Shown: positions 31,201 to 44,300 of the stretch, piece by piece
Position numbering within the stretch: the first letter of the stretch is position 1
How the letters are laid out: the number at the start of each line of letters is the position of its first letter
Assembly (NCBI GenBank): GCA_963969365.1
Contig: OZ017761.1
Coordinates: 1,860,001-1,924,000, forward strand
Length of the DNA stretch: 64,000 nt
Source: Asterochloris sp. CNOR1
Lineage: Eukaryota > Chlorophyta > Trebouxiophyceae > Trebouxiales > Trebouxiaceae
Direction: 5' to 3'
Translations under genes and position numbers: made by a program
Notes under the pieces: generated by a model
The model's input: the letters and a program-made list of their open reading frames with translations, nothing else
Database searches by the model: none
Told to the model about the DNA's origin: nothing

Positions 31201-34200
31201 GCGCTCCTGCGAGCGTGGCTGCAGCAGCAGCTGCCGCCGCCTGAGCCTGAGAACTGCGACGGCTTGGCCTGTCTGCAGCAGCCTGCTCGCGGCCGGCCTC
31301 CTTGCCCTCTGCCGTGCCCGCACTTGCAGCAGCCTCAGACCCCACAGCAGTCCCCTTGACTGCGGCTGCAGCAACAGCACTGCCTCCCTCTCCACTCGCC
31401 GGCGTGCCCCCCGCAGCAGGCCCCCTGACCGCCTGAGCAGCACCTACATCATCCCAGGGCCCTGAGCTGCCAGTCTTTGCGTCTTTGATGAAAAGGGTGG
31501 CGGGCAGGGCAGAGCCCAGCTTTGACCGGATGGTGTTCGTACCCTGGGCGCCTGATCCTGTGGCGTGCAGCCCCCCGCCTTGGCTGCCTGAGCCTGCACT
31601 GGCTGCCTCTCTGCCTGCCTCCAAGCTGCTGGCACTCCCTGCGCTTGTTCTGGCGTTGTCCGCTGTGCCTTGACTGCTTGAGCCTGCACCAGCCTGGCCC
31701 CGCTCTGTTCCTGACTGGGTGGGACTGCCAGACCCCATGATTGTCCCTGTCCCATTACCATGGCTGCCTGAGCTTGCACTGGCGCGTCCATCCTGCATGC
31801 TGCCTGCCTCCAAGCTGGCCTGCCTAAGAGTGTTCGAGCGCTGTAGAGGCTCTGCAGGGCTGGAGGCAGCGGTGCCGGCTGTCGGTGCGCTAGGCAGTGC
31901 TTCCACTGCCCTTGCACCGTGACTCTGTGCGGCAGCAACACTGGGTGAGCCAGCAGAAGGTCCCTGCTGGGACGTTGCTGATGCTGCAGCTGGCACAGGC
32001 CTACTGCTGCCTGCCTTGGCACCCTGTCCTCCGGCTGCAGGCGGCTGGGCAGCTCTGTCCTGCACACTGCCACTTGCAGGCTCCACACGCCCAGAGCTGC
32101 CAGCAAGCGATGCGCCCTGCTGCTTTGCATGCAGGCCATTTCCTGACTGCTTACTCCCACCAGCCTTTGCTGCTCCACTGAAAGTGGCACTGATACCCTC
32201 AGCTGAGGGACTTGCCTGCACAGTGCTGCCTGAGGCCGAGGCACTGCCCTTGGCAGGCAGTGCTGCCAGCTGCTGGCTTTCTCTGGTGACTCTCGCTGCG
32301 CCAGCCGCTTTCACACCTGATGCCAGTCCTTCTGCCTGCCCTGACTGCTTGTTCTGCTGCGTGTAGGACCCTGCAGTCTGAACAGGCTCCTTCTTGGGTG
32401 CAGCACCCGGGCCAGACGCTGCAGAGCCTGGCATCTGGGCTGGCCTGGGCATCAGAGGGGGCAGCCCTTTGATGCTGGTGGCCGGCTGCAAGGGCCCCAT
32501 TGCCTGGGCCCTGGCCCCAGTGCCAGGCGAGGCAGCAGGCTCCTTCGTCTCAGCAGCAGCCAAGCCTTGATCTGCTGGCTTCACACGGCCAGTGGCTATG
32601 CCCTGACCCTGCTTCAGAGAGCGCACAGATGTTGCAGCGCGGCTGCTAGACCCCGCAGCAGCACCTCCGTCTGGGTTCTGCTGCCTCTCGGGACCCCCTG
32701 CTGCCTGAGCACCAGTGTTGATGGGAGGGCGAGGCTCCTCAGGTTTGGCAGGCACCAGCGGCTGCACGTTGGTGATGCCTGCAGCCAGCTGCTGCGGGCT
32801 GGAGGCCACGCTGCCCCGAGACTCCCTCACCAGAGTCCCGTCCTCAGCGAACGAGATGGCCGGCTGCTGTGGCGGGGGACGAGCACCCGCCTGGCCCCAT
32901 CTGGCGACTTCCTTACCCTGGGCGGGAGACGGGGAAGGTACAGGCGCAGCAGCAGCCGTCTGCTGGGATGCGTACTGCTGCGCAGGCACGAGCTTCTTGC
33001 CTGCCTGCTCCACACTGGCATCAGCCTTTCCCTGGGGGGACTTGGATGTCAAAGCAGTGGTGGCGCCAGCAGCCTGGCTGGTGCCCTGCGGCAGCTGCCT
33101 TGACTGCTGCTTGGACCGTATGTTGCCTGGGCTGCCAGGTGGCGTCTTGGCTGCCTTCTGCCGCTTCTGGTTCTGCAGACATTCAATGCCAGCTACCTCA
33201 GCTGAGACCTCCAAATGCACAGCCTGAGATCTCTGTAAGAGAGGCCAGCACAGTACCAGTATTGGCAAGGGCAGGCTAGTGTGCTGGTGCAGTCAGGTGT
33301 GTCCATGTGCATATTGTCCTCTCAAGTCAAATCGCCAAAAGTAATGGGAAGCTCTTGGGCGTCTGCAATGCAAGGCTGCGCACAAGAAGATATGCAGGGG
33401 CCATGCATTCACAGCAATGCCACACCAGGTTCTGGATCACTATCAAACTGCAATGTATGAGCCACCAGGAGGTGCATTAGCAGCATGCAACCACCTTCAG
33501 ATTAGTCTATGCTGTACTGCACCGCATGAGCCAACACAAGCTGTGTTTGACAAGATTGTGACAGCGAATATGCACTACCAGACAGTATACTTATTGCAAT
33601 GCACGGGCAGCAGGCACCCATCTCCAGGTCGGCCGTGAGGGGGCCAGGCACTTCAAACTGCATTGCATGAGCCACCTGCAGGTGTGTGCGTCAGGAGTGC
33701 GGCAGTGGCAGCAGGCACCCACCTCCAGGTAGGCCGTGAGGACGCCAGCAGCCACGCTGGCGATGACTAAGTCCACAGTCTCGCCAGTGTTCCACCTTGG
33801 GGCAGGCGCCTGCTGAACGCTCAGATCGTACATTCCTGCAGCGCAGCGGGAGAGGTGGGCATGTGATGAGACTTTGCATGGTTTGCAACACAGAAGGGAA
33901 CAGGCCCTTGCTGGAGGCTCAGGTGATTCATCCCTGCACTTACATGCGGGGCAAATTCTTCACTTAGTTATCGTTCTGTTTTCAACCCCTTTGCCTGCTG
34001 GCCAGCCAGGTCAGGCATCCGCGCAGCGCAGACAGGTATCTCTGCTCTGACTTGTCTCCATTGTACTGGTTATGGCGTGAAAGTGTGCCAGAGGCTCAGG
34101 GTGTTCATCCAGCCAGAAAGGTGGCTTTTACTCCAAACAGGTTCACCGCCTAGGGTGCCTGCTGGATGCACAAATTCTGCCTCCCTGCTGTGAAGCCAAG

Positions 34201-35179
34201 CTTGTGCATAGGATGGGGAGTGGCACACCTAGCACAGGGCAGAAACACCAAAAGCCTGAATTGCACACAGAGCAAGCGTTGCAAACTGTACAGGCCTGTT
34301 TGTCTGACAGGTGTGCCTGCCTGAGCTAAGCAAGCAGTCTTGCACCTCTCTGTATGCACTGTTGCACCTTTACAGTTGTAGAACTTGTCTTTCGCCACCA
34401 GTGAATCCCAGAAAAAAGACACACAGTGCGCGGTGGTACTGCGTCCCTCACCAGCTATGTGAGGGATGCCAACCCTGTGCTCGGCAACCTGCTGCTTCTG
34501 TTCGAGGCCTGAGATCGTTGTCAGCAGCGCTGCCTCCACGCCCCAGGGCAGGGCATGTGCTGCCAGATCCCTTGCAGACGGCTGCTTCCAGCGGGCAAAT
34601 CTGCAGGCGCATTTGGGACGTGGTGGGCACAGCCTGAACATGTAAGAGTTGCGGGACTCAGCACCTGCACACCTGCTGGCACCACCCTGAGGAGGGCAAG
34701 TGCAATGCGCGATGCGCCATGCACACTGAGCACAAGCTGTGTGCAGGTAAACAGCAAGGGCTGCTTCTGGCCTTGAGAGGGCGCAAGGGCTGCAGGGCAT
34801 TGATCGACTGTCGACTGGGCAACCAGGAATCACAAAAGCCACACGCAAGCTTTGCAAGCAGGCGATGGTTGGACTTACTTCACTGATGCAAACTGACTGA
34901 TGTGGGCCGCATGGGGCAAGCAGGTGCCTCCTGTCTGCCATGGAAGCATGACACCTGGCAGAAAGTTGGCAGGCTGGTCCACCAAAATGCGACGCAGTGC
35001 ATGCAGAGTCTGTCCGCAGCGCACCTGCAGTGCTGCCAGCCTCGCATACGCGGGGTGACCTGACCAGGCCCGCTTCTGCATCGCAAGCTCCAGCTGTGCC
35101 CACTGGTCAGGCTGCTGCATCGGCTGCCTGCCCGCCTGCTGGGCCCCAGGCTGTGTGCAGCCAGGTGCCAGCTCAGCCC
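25217..35179 (-). CDS. Unrecognised large protein with two hydrophobic segments, Ala/Ser/Gly-rich middle and Ser/Arg tail (5' end open)
   Basis: I do not recognise this family. Thirteen exons join in phase: 34879-35179, 34452-34600, 33723-33835, 30985-33232, 30416-30591, 29964-30009, 29161-29343, 28539-28699, 28144-28320, 27752-27841, 27096-27292, 25963-26102 and 25217-25332, about 1365 residues without the missing 5' end. The N-terminal part looks folded (KFARWKQPSARDLAAHALPW; HIAGMYDLSVQQ) and has a hydrophobic stretch, TVDLVIASVAAGVLTAYLE. A 749-codon Ala/Gly/Ser/Pro/Gln-rich low-complexity region follows. After a Gly-rich linker comes a clear membrane-like segment, AVSLVVLLLGLAATGLAML, followed by basic PKRKRR. 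Helical blocks come next (LRAAAKAYTAQEARIKQQ; DEHWDHVWDSLGEMAPDMF), then SRRSSRGARSTRQ, and an acidic end DSIDSSEFTSSEWEG. The stop is TAG at 25217-25219. A donor inside the last exon (SR|GTGGGA) could instead splice in phase into the coiled-coil gene downstream. Confidence 0.65.
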
Positions 35180-37244
35180 CTGCATGTGCAAGCGATTGTT
35201 GGGGCCAGGAGGGTGCGAGCAGGTGGCCATGCATGCAGGGCAGTCAGGCGGCAGAATTGCTTGCCAGGTACAAACAGCGGCCAAGCTTCCAGGTACCTGC
35301 CCTGTGCTGGTACACTACTGCTGCTGTTGAGGCAGCGCTACTCGATGCCAATGAGACCTGCCCACACCAGCTCACCTGCACCTGTACTAGAGGTCTGCAG
35401 ACAACCAGGAACATGCACTTCCTGGTCTGGGGTGACATCTGCTGCCGCTGGGGCTGGGATGTGCTACCTCCCTGCAGACCCTGCCCTGCACATGGCTGGG
35501 CTGGCAGGGATGCTGCATGCTGTTGAATGCTTCTGTCCATGCAGCTCTTGAGATCCCTTCGAGCCAGAGGATGCTGTCGGAACCAAATCAGATTCATCTA
35601 TGGCCCATAGTTTGCTGCAGCCCTCAAGTCACTCCGGCAAGACCGGCTGATCATGCTCGTCGAGACTTCAAAGGCTCAAATCTTCTCAAAGTGTCATGCT
35701 AATAACAGGCTTGTGAATTGAGGCATGTGCCTACGCGCATGGAACGGCGCCAATTCATTCTGACCTATTTTAAGGACCTATCTCATGATGACCTATCTCA
35801 TGATGTATGGCTTTGCCAGACTGATGGGTATTCAAACACATGAGTTCATCTGCAGAATGTCAGGGGAGCAGCAGCATCTGCACGAGATGTACTGGGTTCT
35901 CCTTCTGGATGTTGCGTTGTACCGTTCTTCAGCCATATTAACAGTGCCAGCAAGCAGACATAAGCCTTTGGTGATGGTGAGCACAGCCAGGAGACTTGGG
36001 TTGTATAACACCACGGCAAGATGGTTGTATGACATCACGGGAATATTGCACAGATGCAACATGCAAGGCATACCTGCAAACAGCCCATCAGGGTGATGTG
36101 CAATGCATAGCTTCTGACCGTTGCCTGTCAGAGCTGGCTCGGACTGAGAGCACCTTGCCAGCCAGAGCCCACATGTATATACGAATGCTCCCGCTGCATG
36201 CATGGGAGGTGCGAAAGCAGACAGGCACCAGAGGCTGCCAGCAGGCTGCAAGGGCTTCTGTCCTGTGCTGCTTCGGCACCTCACAAGGATGTCTCAAGCC
36301 GCAGCCAGAAGCTGCACACCCTGCTGGCAGGAACCCCTCTGCAGCCTTCCTGCTGACGTGGGAGAGCTGTCGTCCTCAGGGTCTGGGGCTGTCCATCATG
36401 GGGAAGGTGCAGCATGGGGGGACAGCTGGCAAATCAGTGCTCTGCTTCCAACTGCTTCAGCACAGCGGCCACTGTGACGCCCATCTGCTGTCTGCATGCA
36501 AGACGAGCGGCAGCTTGCGGTGACAAAGCGAAGTTTGACGGACTGTGACGGACTGTAGGCACCAGGGCATGCACGGCCAGATAGCTCTGAAAATTCCAAG
36601 GCAGAGGCCACTGTGAAAGGGCACATGCGCTTGCCTGGGCAGCTTTGCTTCTGTCCTGCAGAGCTGTGCATGCTGCATTGCAGCTCTCATGACGGCATTT
36701 GTGTAAAGCTTGCTTGGTGCTGCTAGCGGCAAGGTCACCCTTCAGCTGAGCGCTTGACATTGCTGTGTGCTGCATGGTGTGCACAACATGAAGATCCTCT
36801 GCAAGCACTGCTGGTGGTGGGACCTTCTGGCACACCTGTTCAAATAGTGTTCCAGGCAGTCGCTGTGTGGGCAGCTGCCCAATGCTGCATGCTCTAAGGA
36901 CCTATTGGTGGTCATCGATTGCGCTGACCCAATTGGCACCACCTCTTGATAGTGTGGACTTGGCCAAAGTCATTGCAGCTAAACCAGGGCAATTTGGGTT
37001 CTTTCCGATTATTCCACCTGGCAGTTGCCTTTTCACAGCATTTGGTGCATTGGCCAAGACTTTGCCGATATTTGGTCCATGTGTGGAGCGCCAGCAAGCC
37101 ATCTGCTGGAGCAGTGGCGAGTTCCGCATGCTATCTAGCGTATCAGCAACGTGTGCAAGCCGAAGGCTGGTGCGAAGAAGGCAAAGTGCTGCAATTGTTG
37201 CCTGGGTCCTACCGGCTGGCTTTTGCACTGGCTGCATTGTAGCA
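35180..37244. other. Divergent intergenic region and unplaced 5' exons
   Basis: This separates the unrecognised minus-strand gene from the plus-strand sterol desaturase, so it should hold both promoters and any missing 5' exons of the former. The stretch at about 35690-36020 is more AT-rich than its surroundings and includes a short direct repeat, ATGACCTATCTCATGATG, near 35785. A minus-strand open frame begins at 35597 (MNLIWFRQHPLARRDLKSC) and could be an upstream exon, but no phase-checked junction supports it. At 36902-37309 both strands are open for more than 100 codons; I could not decide whether either is coding. Confidence 0.35.
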
Positions 37245-40200
37245 ATGAAGCGATGGGGACTGGCTGCATCCGCTCTGTGCGGTGCTGCTGCAATTGCCTT
37301 CCTGGGCACCAGTCATGCAGCGTCCCCGCTTGATGTGGCTCAGGTGAGTGCCATCAAGGCTGGAAGGTTTTACAACCACATCAGCCAAGCTCCTGACTTG
37401 ATTGCAGGTGCCCTCGCTGCTGCCGAGGCTGCAAGTGAATGCATCAGACAGCAGTGGCAGGTGGGAAGTCAGAAGAGCGATCGTCAAGCAGGCAGTGTGA
37501 TTGAGTGGCACTGGGCACAGACGACATCGACCTGACTCGTTGCTGCAGCAGTGACAACTGTGCCTCTTCTGTGCACGCGCTCCATGCCTGCTGGCCTCAA
37601 CAAGAATAGGAACCCCTGCAGCTGCCGACAGCACATGCTGATGCCTGGTTGTCATGAGCTCTAGCTGCCTGAAAGTCCCTGATTTGCACCTGCAGGCTCC
37701 CTCCGGAGCGCTGGCTCGCAGCCTCTAATTTATCAGTTCAGAAGCTGGAGCAGCAGCCCCAGCAGCACGCCAGCAGTGCCGCCCCTGCAGCGCTGGAGAG
37801 GACAGCCGCGCGGCTGCAGCAGTTTCGGGAGGAGGATGACTGGAAGAACGACCTGGCGCTTTTTTGGATGCCTGACGCAGTCAGGTGGGTGCCAAGGAGC
37901 AGCCAGTCCTGGGCGCCAAGGAGCAGCCATTCCTGGGCGCTTGAAAAGACCACAACGCCAGTGCTGTCCTCCAAAGACAAAGACCCGACATCTCACCACA
38001 GCTAAGTGCCCATGCCCACTCTGCAGGGATGTCCTGCCCCGCGTGGTGCAGTCCTGGGCGCGCAACTACATATTCTGCGTCGCCCTGTACTGCATTGCGG
38101 GGAGCCTGTGGGCGTACTACATCTATGCCTGCTATGGGGCGACGCTGTTCGGCGCGGGGAACATGCCAGCATGGCCAGACATGCTGGAGCAGATCAAGGT
38201 GACTCCCTGGTGTTAGTCGCTCCACAGCAGGCTTCTTTTGCTCGCCTGTGCAGACAGCGGAGCCTTGGTGCCTGTGCATCGACGCAGGGCGCAGCTGCCT
38301 GTGGGTTGGGGCGGCAGGCCAGCACATCCATGTTCTGACCAAACCTCTTGTCTGCAGTGCAGGAAGCTTTCAAGGCCTGGCTGCACACCAGATTGTGCAC
38401 GCCTGTGCAGGTGTTGTGCAAGCCCTGGCCCCAATGGGGCTCCCTGCCAAAGTCCTACGATTGTGGGTTCACGTGTCGACATGTTTGTCTGTGGGCCACC
38501 CTCACATGTGCAGCAGACACTGCTGCCCCCTGACATCATCTTGCGCCGCCCAAGGACATCATGCACATCTCATCATCATCATCATCAGTCCCGCTTCTAT
38601 TTGCCTTCAAGCTAGTCCAGCCTCTGCAGTAGATCTGCCCAGCAGGTCATCTATGTGGCCACTAGAGGTTATGGCCAGCATGTCTGCAAGGGTGGACATG
38701 CTGGTGTTTGTAGGGGCGGCTTGCCTCATCTGCCTAACCTATCCAAAGCTGTATGTGCAAGTTAGCTGCAGGGGTCTGAGCTGGCCACACCCATGCCACC
38801 TTCTGTATCCAGCTGGCACTGCGTGATGCCAGATGTCCCTGGGAGCCATGTCTACTCAGGGCCTTCCTTTTTGTGGCTGCACCTAAGTGCTTGGACACCA
38901 TAGACGGGACACAGCAGTTGGCTTGCAGCTTCTGTCTCAACCCAACTGTAGCTCCAGCAGTGTTCTGAAGATATGGCGCGCCCTTGGCTGCAGGTGTCCA
39001 TGTGGGCCATGCCCATGTACTCCATACTCCCCGCAGTGACAGAGTGGGTGGTGGAGCAGGGGTGGACGCGCTCCTACACCCGCATTGGAGAAGTTGGCTC
39101 CCTCAAGTACCTGACGCTGTTTGCAGTCTACATGTGCTGCGTGGAATACTTTGTCTACTGGTCCCATCGCAGCCTACACGACATCAGGCTAGGGTACAGG
39201 TGTGTGTGGCTGTCTCTGCAGAGTGTGGAAGACATGTGGCCTGTGCTCCTCCTGGAAAAATTTGTTGACCTCCACCCTTTCATTGGCTGCTGCGGGCTGC
39301 AACCACCAGTGTGCAGGCTGATGCAAGTGTGCATGGCACCCCCTGCAGTGTGTGTGGGTGTTGGCCTCTGGGCGCCCACAGTAGCCTACGCGATGTCAGT
39401 CTGGAGTATGTGCAGGCGTGCGCTGCGGCCGCCACTGGGCTATGAATGTCACAGGGATGCTGGTGCACCCTGGACACCTTCTCACACCCACACAATTTGT
39501 CCTGCATCTCTGGCAGCAGGCTCCCAGCAAGTAGGCTGCAGGGCCCCAGATGGGCTTGAGCCCACCCTGGCACGTTGACATGTGTGCTTTGGGGGTAAAG
39601 CACGCAAGACAGGCAGAGTTCCCTCTACTCAAGCCTCAGCCCACTTGTGTGCCTGAAGTAGGGCCATGTGTCCCTGCAGGCTGCTATTGAACACATGGAT
39701 ACAGACAGAAGCCTCACTGGGTGTGCTGCAGCCCCTTGTTGAGCTGCAGGTTGCTGGAGGGATGAAAGCGACATGAGTTCCTCCTGCTTGAGCACTTGGC
39801 GTCTGGTGTGCTGCAGGCTGCTGCACAACATCCACCACAAGTACAACAAGGAGCACACGCTATCGCCCTTTGCTGGGTTGGCCTTCCACCCTTTGGATGG
39901 CATCATCCAGGTGAGGCTACAGGGGTGATTTGGTCAGGTGGCTGCCAACCCCTTGCCTGGCGTTTCACTGCTCCCTGGGTGGCATCATCAAGGTGGCTTT
40001 CCCAAAAAGGGCTTGCTTCTCTGTTCTTTGTTGCTTGTTCCTTGTCAGGGGTCAGACCGATGGTTCGTGCCGTGCGTGCTGATCTGCTGTGCATCCCCAT
40101 GCGGCCCACTTGCCTGCATGGCATTCAATCCAGCACAATGCGGGCTGCACAGCTGAGTAGCACTGACTGAATGCAGCCGCCCTGCAGGCGCTGCCCTACT

Positions 40201-40757
40201 GCTGGATGCTCTTCGTTGTGCCCATGCACTTCCTGACCTTCGAGCTGCTGCTGTTTGCCACTGGAATCTGGACAACCAACATTCATGACTGCCTGGATGG
40301 GAAGTGAGTGTCTGTGTGGTCGCCTCAGACATCTGGCTCTTGTGACATGTCTTGCCTCAGCCTGCACCACTAGAGACATCAGCCTGCACAGTGCGGGGCT
40401 TGTACAGCTTGGCGTCAGATGCACAGCTTGGCAAGTGCAGCCTGTTGCTTTGCTTCGCAGCTGAGCAGCTGTTGCTTGCCACTTGTTGGCTGGCAGTGGG
40501 AAAAGTGAGCCGCAGTAGCGCTGTGGCTGCCGCTTCATGTGAGTGGCCAGTGCTGCTGTCCATTGTTGTTGCAGCCAGCCAGTCTACATCAATGTCACGG
40601 CTGCTGCAGGCTGGAGCCTATCATGGGCGCTGGCTACCATACCATCCATCACACAACCTATAGGCACAACTATGGCCACTACTTTATCTATGCTGACTGG
40701 CTCCATGGCACACTTGTGAGCCCTGACCAGTATGAACAGGAGCAAAAGCAGAAGTAG
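37245..40757 (+). CDS. STE1: Delta7-sterol C5(6)-desaturase (ERG3/STE1 type)
   Basis: This membrane di-iron enzyme introduces the C5 double bond into delta7-sterols in the endoplasmic reticulum. Seven exons join in phase: 37245-37343, 37742-37884, 38027-38198, 38994-39199, 39817-39910, 40188-40303 and 40610-40757, 325 residues. All three histidine boxes of the fatty acid hydroxylase superfamily are present: HRSLH (HX3H), HNIHH (HX2HH) and HTIHH (HX2HH). Family signatures include [32 protein letters not shown] and [20 protein letters not shown], close to plant STE1. The first exon gives a hydrophobic N-terminus ([20 protein letters not shown]) with a strong GTGAGT donor. It is the least certain part, because the frame stays open upstream of that Met. 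The C-terminus QEQKQK is not a classic KKXX signal. The intron after exon 4 contains a degenerate copy of that exon's end. Confidence 0.93.
38570..38587. repeat. (CAT)6 microsatellite
   Basis: Six perfect CAT triplets lie inside the long third intron of the sterol desaturase gene. No function is suggested. Confidence 0.9.
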
Positions 40758-41346
40758 ACAGAGGCTGAGTGTGTGATGTGAATTGAGAGCTGTTTACGAC
40801 TTATTTGGGGGCATTGCTGCAATGTGATCCCTGTGAGAGACTGCACTTCCGTGAGCATGAGGCAAGGCATATAACGCATGATGTTGGGACCAGCACATGA
40901 ATTTGAGCGACTGACAGCAATTTGTTCAACTGACAGCCCATCATCTCGAGCAAGCTCAGTGGGCTTGCTGTATCTGGAGAATTGTGCATGACATGTTCTT
41001 GTCAGTGGTCACTTGTGCCCTTGCCTAATTGGGCCAGATGGGGGCGCACCATTGGTCTAAAAGCATGGACCACGTGCTGTTGAACCCCTCTGTCCAGAGA
41101 AATCTACACCAGTTCTGCAATTTTCGTTGCGTTTCATTTCTGCATTTGTTTTCTGTGGGTGTGCCACACCCAGTGGTGGCACAAGCTTTGCATTTGCTGG
41201 TTGAATGCAGGTCTTGCATGGCAGAATTGCACACAAGGAGCAGCACGGAGCAGCAACTTTTCTAGAGCTTAAGCTACACAGACATGATGCATGCTTTCAA
41301 AGCTTCACTGTCTATGAATAAATGAGCAACATTTGCGCAAGGCAGC
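40758..41346. other. Convergent 3' intergenic region
   Basis: This lies between the stops of the sterol desaturase (+) and chlorophyll synthase (-) and should hold both 3' untranslated regions. It is more AT-rich than the genes, with no conserved coding block and no clear TGTAA signal. Confidence 0.5.
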
Positions 41347-44300
41347 TCAGTGAGAGTTGCCAATGGCCAGGCCAGTGGTTAGCAAGCCAAAAACAAGGAA
41401 GGGCTGGGCGCGTGCCTGGTACTGCACGTCATTTTTGATGGGGTCTGGGATGAAGTACTTCCATTGGAAAAAGAGCTGCAGGCAACAGCACATCATTTGA
41501 GTGTGGTGCCATGAGAGGATGGCACTACTGGTCAGCAAAGGTGCTTGCCCCTGACAGACTTGCTGTCTGGCAAGCATTGCTGTCAGCTGAGCATGCATCA
41601 CATAGAGAGGACCTAGACGACAATGCCACAAGTCTACAATGTGTTCCTGGGCCACTCTGAAAGTGTCGCTGCACGGTCGTGCCAGGCTGCATAGATTCTG
41701 CAGCCTAGGCACAGATTATGTTGAGTTCCAGGGGCCTCGCAGCAGCTTACTGGATGTTGCAGATATGCTGAGATGCAGCCCAGATGCCCAATGCCTTCTG
41801 GCAGTACGCAATAGCAGCCTGCACACTGCCCACATGCCAAACAAGCAGGCCCACCTGTGGGAGGATCAGGGCGGTGAGCACGCCAGCATAGATGGGAGTA
41901 TGCCGGCCAAAGGCAAGGTACAATGCCACAGCTATCTGGGTCACATCGATGGTGCCCACAGTGATCCACTTGGCTGTGTCCACCCCAAAGGCCACAGGCA
42001 GAGACTGCAAGCCCATCTTCCTGCAGAGAAGGGTGCCCACAGTGACTCACTTGGCTGTGTCCATCTCAGAGGCCACAGGCAGAGACTGCAGGCCATCTCC
42101 CTGCAGCGAAGGGTGGCCAAAAGGGGTGACCATGTTCATGACAGTTGACTCAACACATGAGGGCCATCTTCCTCAAAGGAGCACAAAGTCAACCAGTTGG
42201 CCTTGTCCTTTTCAACGGCCACATGCAGGAATTGCAGCCACTTGTCCCTACACCGGACAACTTCAACATGTTGGCCGTCACAAGCAGATGGCTTCTGAGC
42301 TGAGGCGGGGAAGGCATGTTCGTCTTTCTTTAGGGGTGAGCAGAAAACCCAGGCCGATGAGGGCTTCACTGGTGAAAGCTGTATACAGCTGGACATAGGC
42401 AGATGTTGCTGCAACGGGGCAGCAGAGGCACTGACATTGTGGGCAGTTGACAGGCCATGCTGGATACAGGGTGTGCCCAGGCATGTGCTGCGCAGCCAGT
42501 TTCCTGCATGACAGGGGCTGACATGATTGCAGCGTGTCAGCTGGCGCCACACTGACTCGAGGGCGGTGTGGGAGCGCAGCCACTGCTGTGTGACTGTGCC
42601 ATGAGGGGCAGAGGCGGCCCAGCAGATGACTCGCTTCAGCTTTGCAAATGCAGGCTGCACCCTGCCAGGACAAGCTGGCATGTGGCCCTTTCATCTGCTG
42701 CCCTTCATGCTTTGCTCATTTTAGATAGGGACACAAACATTATTTGTCCTGGAGTGCAAGTCCTAGGGGGGGTTCTGGGGTCTGTACCATGTAGGCACAG
42801 AGCATCAGTAACCCAGCAGACCTCTCACCTGTCGCCCTCAATGCTCTTGAAGTCGTTCACGATGGCAATGCCCAGGCCCGCCAGGGAGTAGAGGATTGTG
42901 AGCACCACCACGTCTGGCGTCAGGGTGCCAAACAGGGCCTGCAGCCTCAGAGGAGGGGGGTGTCTGGCAAGCAGAGGCATGCAACACTATCCTCACTGCT
43001 GCTGCTGCACCTCAAGAGGACATCACAGTGTGTGCCAGGAAAAGACCGAGGCAATCAAGCACCAAACAGGACCTGCCACAGGCTTCCCCCTGTGAGGCCT
43101 GAAGCCTGCACTAGAACAGTACCACAACCCTAACCCCCAACAGCCAGCATAATGGTGAGACGAGTGGACGCCCACCCAACCACTCTATTGTAGGAGCAAT
43201 ACAGCGGAACGCCACTGCTCAAACAGGACAGTCTGCTCCCCTTCACAGCCAGTCAGCAGAACTGATGCAGAGCCTCACGAATGACAGAAACCCCTCAAGC
43301 CCACCTGGCCTGCCCACCAGGGCAGTGCGATGTAGGAGGAGCCCAGGGCATAGTTGCCCACCCAGCCGCTCTGCTTCAGCTTGAGGGGAGGGGCTGAGTA
43401 GATGTAAGAGACGATGGAGCCAAAGACAGCCAGCTCTAGCATGATGGGGTTGTCATGGCCTGCAGGAGTGCACCTGCTTTCAGGAAGAGTAAAAGCCATG
43501 GAGAGGCTCCACAGGCATCTTCTTGCCGGCAGGAGAACAGTTTGTGTTGATGTGCAGGCTCGTCTGCGACTTGCAACAGCATCCTGCAAGGTCCTTGAAG
43601 CTTGCCTGATGGCACCAGGGAGGCAAAGCCACTGTGTACTCATGCAGAAGGCTGCCACTGCAGCAGAGGTTTTCTGGCACAGCACATGTTGCTGATGCTA
43701 GTCACCGACATGCCAAACAGGGGGATCCGCAGCAGAATTTGCCCAGGGAATGGAGGTGTGCATCGGAAGATCACACTGAGCATTGAAGGTGCGTTGTCGG
43801 GTCACTCATACTGCCCAGATGCTTGCCATGGCAGTCAGGCAGCTCTGCATGCAGAGTTGCTAGGGGCGCCTGCTAATGATCATAACCCCAAGCAATCCCA
43901 CTGGGGAGCTCATTGTGAACACTAGTGCACAAAGGCCTCTGCCCATGTGGCCAGCTGGGCACGTCATGACTGACCTGCCCAGCGATCAAGTGTGTAGGAC
44001 ACGCCCAGCCCTCCCAGCAGCAGTATGAGGAACTGAGCCACCACCTCGCCCTCAGAAATGGCACCTGCACACAGCACAGGACAAGCTGCTGTGGCTGCAG
44101 CTGCTGGGGGCCACTGCTCCAGACAACTCACCCGCAAACTTGGTAGCGCTCAGATCCCAAGCAGTGCTTCAAGACTCTCGTGAGAGATGGGGCATCTGAG
44201 GAGTTGGGCATGGTGTGCTTGTCAATAGACTGACAGATTTTTGGCCAGGGCCCTAACATAGGTGCAGGCTGTATTTCCTGCCTCAACTCACATGAGCAAA

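Noticed and set aside
36902-37309. Possible reverse-transcriptase-like fragment on the minus strand (..GGANWVSAIDDHQ)
   Set aside because: Resemblance is limited to a few residues, with no further conserved blocks or terminal repeats. I do not call a retroelement.
36867-37535. 222-codon + strand open frame as a separate gene upstream of the sterol desaturase
   Set aside because: Only its later part, from the Met at 37245 to the GTGAGT donor at 37344, joins in phase to the desaturase. The opposite strand is open too, so the rest is not supported.
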